DNA of 33,104 nucleotides from DATLGD01 sp035540755. Lineage in GTDB: Bacteria; Actinomycetota; Actinomycetes; Mycobacteriales; SCTD01. Below are positions 1 through 7,871 of the stretch, in pieces. The notes under the pieces were generated by a model. The model saw only the letters and a list, made by a program, of their open reading frames with translations. It was not told the DNA's origin and did not search any database. The DNA lies in assembly GCA_035540755.1 (NCBI GenBank), contig DATLGD010000165.1:1-33104 (forward strand). The letters run 5' to 3'. Each line of letters opens with the position of its first letter. Position 1 is the stretch's first letter. The position numbers were made by a program, and so were the translations under genes.

Positions 1-1338
1 GCCGTCGACCTCGACCGGTGGCGCGAGCTGACGGCCGCCCAGCAGCCGAGCTGGCCCGACCGCGAGGCGCTCGCCACGGTGGCGCAGACGCTGTCCGAGG
101 TGCCCCCGCTGGTGCAGCCTGGGGAGTGCGAGCTGCTCAAGGACCGGCTGGCCGCCGTCGCCCGCGGGGAGGCATTCCTGCTGCAGGGCGGCGACTGCGC
201 CGAGACCTTCGACGCCAACACCGCGGACGGCATCCGCGGCAAGGTGCGCACGCTGCTGCAGATGGCCGTCGTCCTCACCTACGGCGCGAGCGTTCCCGTG
301 GTGAAGGTCGGCCGGCTGGCCGGCCAGTACGCCAAGCCGCGGTCGACGGACGTCGAGGCCGGCACCGGGCTGCCGTCCTACCGGGGTGATGCCGTCAACT
401 CCCTGCACGGCGACCGCACACCGGACCCGACCCGCATGGTGCGGGCGTACGCCAACAGCGCCGCGACGATGAACTTCATGCGGGCGATGGCCACCGACGG
501 CAGCGCCGACCTCGCCGCCGTGCACGACTGGAACAGCGACTTCGTCGCCAAGAGCCCGGCCGGGCACCGCTACGAGGAGCTGGCCACCGACATCGAGCGG
601 GCGCTGGGCTTCATGCGCGCCTGCGGGCTCGACCTCGAGGCGATGAGCGAGACCCACGGCGTCGAGCTCTACTCGAGCCACGAGGCGCTGCTGCTCGAGT
701 ACGAGCGGGCGCTCACCCGGCCCGACGAGGCCAGCGGCCTCGCCTACGACCTGTCCGCGCACCTGGTGTGGATCGGCGAGCGCACCCGCCAGCTCGACGG
801 CGCGCACGTCGAGCTGCTCAGCCGCATCGCCAACCCGATCGGCCTGAAGGTCGGCCCGAACGCCACCGGCGAGGACGTCGTCGCCCTCTGCGAGCGGCTC
901 GACCCGACGCTGCAGCCCGGCCGGCTCACCCTCATCTCGCGCATGGGCGCCGGCCGGGTCCGCGACGCCCTGCCCGGCATCGTGCGCGCCGTCGAGGCCG
1001 CGCGCGGGCCGGGCAGCGTCGTGTGGTGCTGCGACCCGATGCACGGCAACACCACCGAGTCGCCGAGCGGCTACAAGACCCGGCACTTCGACGACGTCAT
1101 GGACGAGGTCCGCGGGTTCTTCGAGGTGCACGCCGCCCTCGGCACCCATCCCGGTGGGGTGCACGTCGAGCTCACCGGCGACGAGGTCACCGAGTGCCTC
1201 GGCGGGGCGCACCAGCTCACCCACGACGACCTGTCCGGCCGCTACGAGACGGCGTGCGACCCACGGCTGAACAACAGCCAGTCGCTGGAGCTGGCGTTCC
1301 TGGTCGCCGAGATGCTGCAGACCCGCCGCTCCCGCTGA
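1..1338 (+). CDS. aroG: 3-deoxy-7-phosphoheptulonate synthase, class II (5' partial)
   Basis: Class II (plant-type) DAHP synthase, the first enzyme of the shikimate pathway; it condenses phosphoenolpyruvate with erythrose 4-phosphate. The frame is open to the window edge: the 26 codons before the first possible GTG at 79 encode the family's usual N-terminal 'W..LTAAQQPSWPD' helix, so the true start lies upstream and 445 residues are seen. Diagnostic motifs are present: GGDCAETF (metal-binding Cys), KVGPNAT, the RMGAGR segment and CDPMHGNT. It is the counterpart of M. tuberculosis AroG (Rv2178c), which also lies near a Ser/Thr kinase gene. It converges on the minus-strand gene ending at 1396, with a long hairpin between them. 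A second, unrelated class I DAHP synthase lies at 5848-6879. Confidence 0.96.
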   Translation, partial: AVDLDRWRELTAAQQPSWPDREALATVAQTLSEVPPLVQPGECELLKDRLAAVARGEAFLLQGGDCAETFDANTADGIRGKVRTLLQMAVVLTYGASVPVVKVGRLAGQYAKPRSTDVEAGTGLPSYRGDAVNSLHGDRTPDPTRMVRAYANSAATMNFMRAMATDGSADLAAVHDWNSDFVAKSPAGHRYEELATDIERALGFMRACGLDLEAMSETHGVELYSSHEALLLEYERALTRPDEASGLAYDLSAHLVWIGERTRQLDGAHVELLSRIANPIGLKVGPNATGEDVVALCERLDPTLQPGRLTLISRMGAGRVRDALPGIVRAVEAARGPGSVVWCCDPMHGNTTESPSGYKTRHFDDVMDEVRGFFEVHAALGTHPGGVHVELTGDEVTECLGGAHQLTHDDLSGRYETACDPRLNNSQSLELAFLVAEMLQTRRSR

Positions 1339-1398
1339 CAGAACCCCTGGGAAATCAACAGCACCAGAGTGCTGTTGATTTCGGGAGGGGTTCTGTCA
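1336..1398. terminator. Long bidirectional hairpin between convergent genes, containing both stop codons
   Basis: The left arm (1336-1364) begins with the TGA of the aroG gene and the right arm (1369-1398) ends with the reversed TGA of the minus-strand gene. The arms pair as two 13-bp perfect helices (TGACAGAACCCCT and AAATCAACAGCAC with their complements) around a 3x4-base internal loop, closed by a CAGA tetraloop. No U-tract follows. Because it is symmetric it can fold in either transcript, so it is read as a two-way terminator or 3'-end protector. Confidence 0.8.
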
Positions 1399-2784
1399 GG
1401 CGGTGGCGTCGTAGGAGGCGCTGCGGGTCCGGGAGCCCTCGCTCGCCTGCACCGTGTGCCGGCCCGGGACGCCGGTGGGGTTGCGTGCCACCAGCTCGGT
1501 GGTGAAGTCGCCGTCGGCGTCGACCGTGGCGGTGGCGCGGGAGCCGGTCGGCCGGCCGGTCGGGTCGAGGTACTCGATCACCACGCGGGCCCCGGGCGTC
1601 CAGCCCGCTCCCGTCACGGTGAGCGTCGCCCCGTTCGGGCCGGACGCCGGGTCGACCGTCAGCGTCTGCGCGCCGGCCGGCGTGGTCGCCGTCGGACTGG
1701 CGGCGGCGGTCGGCGCCGTCGTCTGCTCGGGCGGAGGAGGAGCCGGGGCAGCGGTGCGGGGCGGCAGCGTGAAGACGCTGGTGCGCGGCTCTGGGACCGG
1801 CGGCGGGGGCGGCAGGTCGGCCGGCAGCGTGATCGGCGCGGGTGCCTCGACCTCGGGCAGCGCCACCTCCGGCAGGACGTTCGACGACACCGGCAGGACC
1901 GCGCTCGCTCCGCGGCTCAGGACGACGCCGACGCCGGTGCCGAGACCGACCGCGAGGACGACGCCGAGCACCGCCATGACCGGCGAGAGCACCCGGCGGG
2001 CCTCCTCCTGCTCCTCCCACTCCTCCTCGGTCAGCACCAGGGCGGCGGCCGCCGGGAGGGCAGTGCGGGCCTTGTCCTCGGCCTGCGCGAGCACCTCGGC
2101 GCGAACGGCGTCCGGCAGGGCGACGACGGCGAGCCCGCCCAGCAGAAGGTGGACCCGCTGCTGGGAGTCGGTGACGGCACGGCACGCCGCACAGGCCTGG
2201 ACGTGCCGGCGGACGGTCGCGTCGCGGGGGGCGACCTGGCCGCTCTCGCCGACCCGCCCCAGGGCGGCGACGGACTCGGCGTGTGCGGGCAGCGGCGGGG
2301 CCGGCTCGTCGTCGAGCAGCGGCACCGCGTGCAGCCGGGCACGGGCCACGATGGTCGCCGCGGTGCTCTCGTCGGTGCCGAGCCCACCGGCGACCGCCGA
2401 CATCGGCAGCCGGTAGGCGTCGCGCAGGAGCAGCGCGAGCCGCTCGTCCTCGGGCAGCTCCTCGATCGTCTCCGCGAGCACCAGCTGGTCGTCGTCGGCC
2501 GACAGCAGTCCGCCCCCGAGCGGCAGGTCCGGGAGACCCGAACCGGTGCCGCCCGCCCGCCGTCGGGCCTCGGCGAACCACCAGCCGACGGCGTCGGGCA
2601 CGTCCTGCGGCCGGGTGGCGACGGCGTCGACGAGCGACAGCGCGCTCGTGCGCACGACCTCGACGGCCGTGTCCGGGTCGGCGCCGAGCCGGCGGACGGC
2701 GTCATGGACGCGGTCGACGTGCACGCGCAGGACCGCTTCGACGTCCTCGGCGGAGACGCCCGGTCGCCGTGCCACCTCCTCCAC
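1396..2784 (-). CDS. Sigma-like / zinc-finger / transmembrane / IPT-like fusion protein
   Basis: A 462-residue single-chain protein. Residues ~10-75 are helical and sigma region-2-like. Residues ~103-153 look like ECF sigma region 4 (IEELPEDERLALLLRDAYRLP, then a helix-turn-helix ending ARARL). Residues 194-201 carry the H-x3-C-x2-C motif of zinc-binding anti-sigma domains (HVQACAAC). One membrane helix lies at ~266-290, a Pro-rich linker at ~305-370, and an Ig-like IPT/TIG-type domain at ~374-445 with an 'ASGPNGATLTVTGAGW' core. The layout resembles actinobacterial ECF sigma factors with C-terminal anti-sigma-like extensions. The region-2 match is weak, so DNA binding and activity are inferred. 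The GTG start at 2784 sits 7 bases after a TACCCT box (leaderless). Confidence 0.75.
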   Translation of the reverse strand: MEEVARRPGVSAEDVEAVLRVHVDRVHDAVRRLGADPDTAVEVVRTSALSLVDAVATRPQDVPDAVGWWFAEARRRAGGTGSGLPDLPLGGGLLSADDDQLVLAETIEELPEDERLALLLRDAYRLPMSAVAGGLGTDESTAATIVARARLHAVPLLDDEPAPPLPAHAESVAALGRVGESGQVAPRDATVRRHVQACAACRAVTDSQQRVHLLLGGLAVVALPDAVRAEVLAQAEDKARTALPAAAALVLTEEEWEEQEEARRVLSPVMAVLGVVLAVGLGTGVGVVLSRGASAVLPVSSNVLPEVALPEVEAPAPITLPADLPPPPPVPEPRTSVFTLPPRTAAPAPPPPEQTTAPTAAASPTATTPAGAQTLTVDPASGPNGATLTVTGAGWTPGARVVIEYLDPTGRPTGSRATATVDADGDFTTELVARNPTGVPGRHTVQASEGSRTRSASYDATA

Positions 2785-2797
2785 GCCGGCCAGGGTA
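2785..2797 (-). promoter_or_regulatory. -10 box for the sigma-like fusion gene (leaderless)
   Basis: On the minus strand TACCCT (2797-2792) is followed by 7 bases and the GTG at 2784, which puts the transcript start at or next to the start codon. It lies back to back with the promoter of the threonine aldolase gene. Confidence 0.6.
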
Positions 2798-2807
2798 TGC
2801 GGGCGCC

Positions 2808-2839
2808 TAGCGTGGGCGGGTCCCTCGGAGCCCCAGGAG
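2808..2839 (+). promoter_or_regulatory. Promoter -10 and Shine-Dalgarno of threonine aldolase gene
   Basis: TAGCGT at 2808-2813 fits an actinobacterial -10 box and AGGAG at 2835-2839 lies 4 bases before the GTG at 2844. Unlike many neighbours, this gene has a short leader with a clear ribosome binding site, which fixes the start. Confidence 0.5.
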
Positions 2840-2843
2840 TCCC

Positions 2844-3878
2844 GTGCCCCTCGTCGACCTGCGCAGCGACACCGTCACGCGCCCCACGCCCGCCATGCTC
2901 CGGGCGATGGCGGCCGCGGAGACCGGCGACGACGTCTACGGTGAGGACCCGACGGTCAACGCGCTCGAGGAGCAGGTGGCCGCCCGGTTCGGCCATGAGG
3001 CGGCGGTCTTCGTGCCGACCGGCACGATGGGCAACCAGATCTGCCTGCAGCTGGTCGTGCCGCCCGCGGAGGAGCTGCTGTGCGGCGCCGAGGACCACGT
3101 CGTCACCTACGAGCACGGGGGCGCGGCGCGCTACGGCGGCATCTCGAGCCGCACGGTCACCGCCCCCCGCGGGCTCGTCGACGTCGACGCCGTCGCGCCG
3201 CAGCTGCGGCCGGCCGGCTGGGGCACGGTCGCCACCCGCGCGGTCAGCGTCGAGCAGACGCACAACCGCGGTGGGGGAGCGGTGCACCCGCTGGCGGCGC
3301 TGACCGAGCTCCGGGCCCTCGCCGACCGGCACGGCGTGCTGCTGCACTGCGACGGCGCCCGCATCTGGAACGCAGCCGTGGCCTCGGGCACGCCGCTGGA
3401 GGCCTACGGCGCCCTGTTCGACACGCTGTCGGTCTGCATGAGCAAGGGTCTCGGCGCGCCGGTCGGCTCGCTCGTGGTCACCGACGCCGCGCGGGCCGCC
3501 GAGGCCCGGGTGCTGCGCAAGCGGCTCGGCGGCGGCATGCGGCAGGCGGGCGTCCTGGCGGCCGCGGCCGCGCACGCGCTCGAGCACCACCTCGACCGCC
3601 TCGCCGACGACCACGCCCGCGCCCGCGCGCTGGCCGAGGCGCTGGCCGACGCCGCGCCCGGCGTCGTCGACCCGGCGCTGGTCGAGACCAACATCGTCCC
3701 GCTGGACCTGACCGGCTGCGCAGTCGACGGCCCGCAGCTGGCGGCCGCCGCCCGGGCCGAGGGCGTGCTCCTGTCGGTGGTCGGCCCCCGCCGGGCCCGC
3801 CTGGTCACCCACCTCGACGTCGGCGACGAGGCCGTCGGCCGGGCCGCGGACGTCGTGGCGCGTCTGCTCATGAGCTGA
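2844..3878 (+). CDS. ltaE: Low-specificity L-threonine aldolase
   Basis: A PLP enzyme (fold type I) that cleaves L-threonine or L-allo-threonine to glycine and acetaldehyde. The 344 residues match the family length. Visible features are the N-terminal LRSDTVTRPT, GDDVYGEDPTVNALE, the phosphate-binding PTGTMGNQ (58-65), HCDGAR (168-173; the Asp contacts the PLP ring nitrogen) and the Schiff-base lysine K201 in SVCMSKGLGAPVGS. The GTG start is supported by AGGAG 4 bases upstream and by the conserved N-terminus starting at once. It is divergent from the sigma-like fusion gene. A D-threonine aldolase-like enzyme lies at 14046-15041. Confidence 0.93.
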   Translation: MPLVDLRSDTVTRPTPAMLRAMAAAETGDDVYGEDPTVNALEEQVAARFGHEAAVFVPTGTMGNQICLQLVVPPAEELLCGAEDHVVTYEHGGAARYGGISSRTVTAPRGLVDVDAVAPQLRPAGWGTVATRAVSVEQTHNRGGGAVHPLAALTELRALADRHGVLLHCDGARIWNAAVASGTPLEAYGALFDTLSVCMSKGLGAPVGSLVVTDAARAAEARVLRKRLGGGMRQAGVLAAAAAHALEHHLDRLADDHARARALAEALADAAPGVVDPALVETNIVPLDLTGCAVDGPQLAAAARAEGVLLSVVGPRRARLVTHLDVGDEAVGRAADVVARLLMS

Positions 3879-3991
3879 GCACCGACCGACCGTTCTGGAG
3901 AAAAGCGGGCGGGGCGGCAGGAACCTGACCGTCGGCCGCGAACTACCCGAGGACGCCCCCGTCCCTCTCCCGACCCCGGAGGTCAGCCCTC

Positions 3992-5566
3992 ATGCGGCTG
4001 CGCACCCTGACCGTCTCCACCGCCGCTCTCGCCCTGGCTCTCGCCGGGCCTGCGGCGCCCGCCCTCGCCCACGAGGCCGACGCGCACAAGACCGTCGCGC
4101 TCGCGACCGGCCCGGCCGCCCTGTCCGGCTCCGGCAAGAACATGTCGCCGGTCGCGACGCTGCCGTACAAGACGATGACGCCGAACGCTGCTGCCAACGG
4201 CTCGGACATCGAGTTCGCCAAGATCGGCGGGCGTGAGTACGCCTTTGCGGGCACGCTCCGTCAGGGCTTGCAGATCATCGACATCACCGACCCGACGACG
4301 CCCTCGCTGACCGGCCACTACGGATGCGCGATCAACCAGGGCGACGTGCAGGTGTTCCAGCAGGGCGCCCGTGTGCTGGCCACCTACACCGCCGACTCGC
4401 GCATCGACTCGTCGCCGGCGAACACCGTCTGGCAGAGCTCGCAGTGCGTCCAGGAGGCCAACGAGCTCGGCTTCAACGTCAAGGGCACCGACCTCGGCAC
4501 CTTCCTGGTCGACGTCACCAACCCGGCTCAGCCCAAGACCGTGAGCTTCCTGCGCGAGATGGCCGGGTCGCACAACATGACCGTCCACCCGAGCGGCAAC
4601 TTCCTCTACAACAGCAACTCCGACCTGCTGACGGCCCGCACCACCCCGTTCGTGACGATCTTCGACATCAGCAAGCCGGACGTGCCCGTGGAGGTGCGGA
4701 AGTTCCCGCTGCCCTTCGTCCCGACGTCGCTGGGCACCGAGGCGCACGACGTCACGTTCAACGAGAACGGCAGCCGGGCCTACTTCGCCGCCCTGTCGCA
4801 GACGCTCGTCGTCGACACCCGCGACCCCGCCAACCCCGAGATCATCTCGCAGATCGTCGACCCGACGATCCAGGTCGTCCACCAGTCCGACCCCGTCACG
4901 CTCACCGACCGGTTCGGCCGCGACCGGACCTTCCTCGTCATCACCGACGAGCGCGCCGGTGCGGCGGCCTCGGCCGAGTGCCCGGGCGGCGGCTTGCACG
5001 TCTACGACATCACCGACGAGCGCAAGCCTCGCAAGATGGGCGCCTGGTTCATCCCGGCGGTGGAGCCTCGCTCCGGCTCGGTCTGCACCTCGCACGTGCT
5101 GCGCATCCACGAGGAGCAGCAGCTCATGACGATCGCCTGGTACACCGCCGGCATGCGCGTCATCGACCTGTCGGGCCTTGCCGACTTCCAGGGCAACGAC
5201 TCCACCGTGGCGCTCGGTGACGGGGTGGGCATGCGCGAGGTCGGCAACTACGCCTTCACCGACACCAACGTGTGGTCCTTCAAGACCAACAAGATCGCGG
5301 CGGACGGCTCCTTCTACGGGTACGGCAACGACCGCACGCGCGGCCTGGACGTCGTCAAGTTCGAGGGCCTGGACCGCGCCGTGACGCCGCTGACGCCCAC
5401 CGACCTGGCCCCGGGCGCCAAGGTCAAGAAGCCGAAGAAGAAGGGCGTCGTGCCGTTCCTGCCGGTCGACGGTGGGGCTGGCCTGGCCCTGCTCGGCCTG
5501 GCCGGTGCCGGTGCGCTGGTCGGCAACGTGGCGCTGGTGCGCCGCCGCAGCGCGGCCACCGCCTGA
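3992..5566 (+). CDS. Secreted, membrane-anchored LVIVD-repeat beta-propeller protein
   Basis: A 524-residue extracytoplasmic protein of unknown function. A signal peptide (1-26, cut after ALA) is followed by at least six LVIVD-type blades: ~83-108 (LQIIDITDPTTPSLTG), 167-187, 220-236, 268-287, 334-352 and ~380-396. The tail has a Lys-rich stretch (478-484), LPVDGG (490-495), a membrane helix (~496-515) and RRR. That resembles a cell-wall sorting signal, but the motif is not LPxTG, so a simple membrane anchor is as likely. Start choice: ATG with GGAGGT at 3978-3983, 8 bases upstream. A paralogue lies at 20214-21770. LVIVD proteins are predicted surface propellers with no agreed reaction. Confidence 0.85.
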   Translation: MRLRTLTVSTAALALALAGPAAPALAHEADAHKTVALATGPAALSGSGKNMSPVATLPYKTMTPNAAANGSDIEFAKIGGREYAFAGTLRQGLQIIDITDPTTPSLTGHYGCAINQGDVQVFQQGARVLATYTADSRIDSSPANTVWQSSQCVQEANELGFNVKGTDLGTFLVDVTNPAQPKTVSFLREMAGSHNMTVHPSGNFLYNSNSDLLTARTTPFVTIFDISKPDVPVEVRKFPLPFVPTSLGTEAHDVTFNENGSRAYFAALSQTLVVDTRDPANPEIISQIVDPTIQVVHQSDPVTLTDRFGRDRTFLVITDERAGAAASAECPGGGLHVYDITDERKPRKMGAWFIPAVEPRSGSVCTSHVLRIHEEQQLMTIAWYTAGMRVIDLSGLADFQGNDSTVALGDGVGMREVGNYAFTDTNVWSFKTNKIAADGSFYGYGNDRTRGLDVVKFEGLDRAVTPLTPTDLAPGAKVKKPKKKGVVPFLPVDGGAGLALLGLAGAGALVGNVALVRRRSAATA

Positions 5567-5580
5567 CCCACCCGCTCGTC

Positions 5581-5618
5581 CCGGAGCCCCGGACCGCCTC
5601 GCGCGGCCGGGGCTCCGG
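5581..5618 (+). terminator. Hairpin terminator after the LVIVD gene
   Basis: Perfect 12-bp arms (CCGGAGCCCCGG, 5581-5592, and its complement at 5607-5618), extended inside by CCGC/GCGG after a bulged A. It begins 14 bases after the stop codon. There is no U-tract, as is common in high-GC genomes. Confidence 0.7.
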
Positions 5619-5754
5619 CGCGTCCACGGCCGGGTGCCGCCGCCCGACGGGGCTCTGTGATGGGCCTGCCAGCGGACGCCGGCCCGGCACCGGACGCTTC
5701 CGAGCCGTGACAGCTGGGGCAGGCGGTACCTCGCGGGCCCCGCCACCCCCAGCA

Positions 5755-5779
5755 GCACCGGCTCGGAAGCCGCCGGTGC
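5755..5779 (-). terminator. Possible terminator of the class I DAHP synthase gene
   Basis: GCACCGGC (5755-5762) and GCCGGTGC (5772-5779) form a perfect 8-bp stem with a 9-base loop, about 70 bases after the minus-strand stop codon. The stem is short and the region is palindrome-rich, so this is tentative. Confidence 0.35.
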
Positions 5780-5847
5780 CGCGGCCGGCCGCGCGGTGGG
5801 CCGGCCGGTGCGCCCGGCCGTCGGGGCGGGAACGGCCGGCGGGTGGC

Positions 5848-6879
5848 TCAGCCGGCGAGGACGCGGCCGACCACGGGCGGCAGGTCGCGGCAGGCCTGGG
5901 CGAGCAGCTCGAGCTCGTGGCCGTAGAGCGCCTGCGGGCCGTCGCACAGCGCCGTCGTCGGGTCGCCGTGCACGTCGACCATGACGGCGTCGGCGCCGGC
6001 GGCGATGGCGGCGCGGGCCAGCGGGACGACCAGGTCGCGCCGACCGGCGGCATGCGAGGGGTCGACGACCACCGGCAGGTGCGACAGCGCGTGCACCATC
6101 GGCACCGCCGAGATGTCGAGCATGTTGCGGATCGCCGGCTCGAAGGAGCGCACCCCGCGCTCGCACAGCACGATGTCGAGGTTGCCGCGCTGGGCGACGT
6201 ACTCGGCGGCCATCAGCCACTCCTCGTAGGTGGCCGTCAGCCCGCGCTTGAGCATCACCGGCTTGCCGGCGACGCCGACCGCCTGCAGCAGCGCGAAGTT
6301 CTGCATGTTGCGGGTGCCGATCTGGAGCATGTCGGCGTGCTCGGCGACGACCGCGACAGAGGCGGCGTCGACCACCTCGGTGACGACGGGCAGCCCGGTG
6401 CGCTCGCGCGCCTCGGCGAGGATCTCGAGGCCCTTCACGCCGAGCCCCTGGAAGGCGTAGGGGGACGTGCGCGGCTTGTAGGCGCCACCGCGCAGCAGCG
6501 TTGCACCGGCGGCTTTCGCCATCTCGGCAGCCTCAAAGGTCTGCTCGGGCGTCTCGACCGCGCACGGGCCGGCGATGAGCGCGAACTGCTCCGGGCCGAT
6601 GCGGGCTGCGGTGTCGCCGGTGCCGACGGTGATGGTCGTGGCCTGCGGGTGGTGCTCGCGGCTGACCAGCTTGTAGGGCTTGGAGACCCGCACGACCTCG
6701 CCGACGCCCGGCATCGCCCGCAGGTTCAGCGTCGAGAAGTGGGCGATGTCGCCGACCAGGCCGATGATGGTGCGCTCGACGCCGCGGCTCACGAACGCCG
6801 AGCCGCCGGCGGCCTCGACGCGGCCGACGACGGCGGCGATCTCGGCGGGCGCGGCACCGGGGGACATCACGACGACCAT
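5848..6879 (-). CDS. aroF: 3-deoxy-7-phosphoheptulonate synthase, class I (type I-beta)
   Basis: A DAHP synthase unrelated in sequence to the one at 1-1338. The 343 residues have an N-terminal ferredoxin-like regulatory domain (~1-70) and a TIM barrel like KDO8P synthase: IAGPCAVE (102-109), GGAYKPRTSPYAFQG (131-145), LQIGTRNMQN, a KRG segment and VDPSHAAG near the C-terminus. In Thermotoga-type enzymes the N-terminal domain mediates inhibition by aromatic amino acids, so similar feedback is likely but inferred. The ATG at 6879 is chosen because a TAGCCT box lies 7 bases upstream; an in-frame ATG at 6867 is the alternative. It converges on the LVIVD gene. Confidence 0.93.
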   Translation of the reverse strand: MVVVMSPGAAPAEIAAVVGRVEAAGGSAFVSRGVERTIIGLVGDIAHFSTLNLRAMPGVGEVVRVSKPYKLVSREHHPQATTITVGTGDTAARIGPEQFALIAGPCAVETPEQTFEAAEMAKAAGATLLRGGAYKPRTSPYAFQGLGVKGLEILAEARERTGLPVVTEVVDAASVAVVAEHADMLQIGTRNMQNFALLQAVGVAGKPVMLKRGLTATYEEWLMAAEYVAQRGNLDIVLCERGVRSFEPAIRNMLDISAVPMVHALSHLPVVVDPSHAAGRRDLVVPLARAAIAAGADAVMVDVHGDPTTALCDGPQALYGHELELLAQACRDLPPVVGRVLAG

Positions 6880-6892
6880 TGCCGCGAGGCTA
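6880..6892 (-). promoter_or_regulatory. -10 box for class I DAHP synthase gene (leaderless)
   Basis: On the minus strand TAGCCT (6892-6887) is followed by 7 bases and ATG at 6879. No ribosome binding site is visible, so a leaderless transcript is the simplest reading and favours this start over the ATG at 6867. Confidence 0.6.
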
Positions 6893-6953
6893 CCGGAGCG
6901 CATCGCGCAGTCCGACGTCGCCGAAGCGGTCCGGGACGCGCCCCGACGACGGA

Positions 6954-7814
6954 TCAGGCGTCGCGCAGCGAGCAGAGCAGGTCGATGTCGGCCCGGTGCG
7001 AGGCGGCGTCGCCCGGCGTCTCGACGACCACGGGCACGCCTCTGGTGGCCGGGTGGCGGAACAGCTCGGCGAACGGGTCCTTGCCGATGTGCCCGGCGCC
7101 GATCGCCTCGTGCCGGTCGCGGCCGGAGCCGAGCGGGTCCTTCGAGTCGTTGGCGTGCACGAGCGCCAGCCGCCCGCGGCCGACGGTCTTGACGAGGGCG
7201 TCCAGCGCCTTCTTCGTGCCGCCCGGCGCAGCGAGGTCGTGCCCGGCGGCGAACAGGTGGCAGGTGTCGAGGCAGACGCCGAGCATCGGGTGGGCGTCGA
7301 CCTGGGCGAACCAGGGCCCGAGGTCCTGCACGGTGGCGGCGAGCGCCTGCCCGCCGCCGGCGGTCGGCTCCACGAGGAGCCTCGGCCCCGCGTCGTCGAG
7401 CTCGTCGAGGATCGGCAGCAGGTGGCTGCGCAGCTGCCGCAGCGCGTCGTCGCGGTGCGCCCCTGCCACGGCGCTGCCGGCGTGGACGACGACGCCCCGC
7501 GCGCCCATGCCCGCCGCCCGCTTCAGCGCCAGCCGGACGGCCTCGCACGAGCGGGTGAGCGTCGTCTCGGTCGGGGACCCGAAGTTCACCAGGTAGGGGG
7601 CGTGCACGTAGACCGGCATGGACCGCTCGGCGCAGAACTCGCCGAACGCCGCGTCCTGGGCAGGGTTGCCCGGGCTCGGGGCCCAGCCGCGCGGGTTGGA
7701 CACGAACACCTGCACGGCTCCCGCGCCGATCTCCCGGGCGTACGCGAGCGCCTTGGTCAGGCCGCCGGCGACGGGCACGTGGGAGCCGACGGGGGAGGGC
7801 TTGCGGGGAGGCAC
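6954..7814 (-). CDS. nfo: Deoxyribonuclease IV (AP endonuclease IV)
   Basis: A base-excision repair enzyme that cleaves DNA 5' to abasic sites with a tri-metal centre. The 286 residues fit the family. The metal-ligand segments appear in order: GSHVPVAGG, VHAPYLVNFGSP, VVVHAGS, VEPT, VCLDTCHLFAAGHD, LVHANDSKD, RHEAIGAGHIG and VVVETPGD. The GTG at 7814 starts just before the conserved first strand; a weak CAGTCT box 6 bases upstream could make it leaderless. It sits between the kinase and the class I DAHP synthase on the same strand, with gaps of 57 and 74 bases, so co-transcription with the kinase is possible but unproven. Confidence 0.93.
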   Translation of the reverse strand: MPPRKPSPVGSHVPVAGGLTKALAYAREIGAGAVQVFVSNPRGWAPSPGNPAQDAAFGEFCAERSMPVYVHAPYLVNFGSPTETTLTRSCEAVRLALKRAAGMGARGVVVHAGSAVAGAHRDDALRQLRSHLLPILDELDDAGPRLLVEPTAGGGQALAATVQDLGPWFAQVDAHPMLGVCLDTCHLFAAGHDLAAPGGTKKALDALVKTVGRGRLALVHANDSKDPLGSGRDRHEAIGAGHIGKDPFAELFRHPATRGVPVVVETPGDAASHRADIDLLCSLRDA

Positions 7815-7871
7815 CCGGTGAGACTGCCAGATGTCGGGCTCCGCGCGACAGGGCCGAAAGGACGTCCCGGC

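Larger units (their letters stand above)
5567..5847. other. Convergent intergenic region with two hairpins
   Basis: This 281-base stretch lies between the stop codons of the LVIVD gene and the class I DAHP synthase gene. I see no credible coding frame. It holds a strong hairpin at 5581-5618, a weaker one at 5755-5779 and GGCCGG-rich palindromic sequence at ~5779-5820, consistent with termination from both sides. Confidence 0.7.

Noticed and set aside
490..495. LPVDGG motif region of the first LVIVD protein as a true sortase signal (residues 490-495; gene 3992-5566)
   Set aside because: It lacks the Thr-Gly of LPxTG; kept only as a possible variant within the LVIVD finding. The coordinates given are residues.
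2031..3812. Minus-strand frame of 593 residues over ltaE and the sigma-like fusion
   Set aside because: Arg/Ala-rich shadow of the two real genes.
5779..5820. GGCCGG-rich palindromes as a regulatory site
   Set aside because: They are self-complementary low-complexity sequence common at this GC content and lie between convergent genes.
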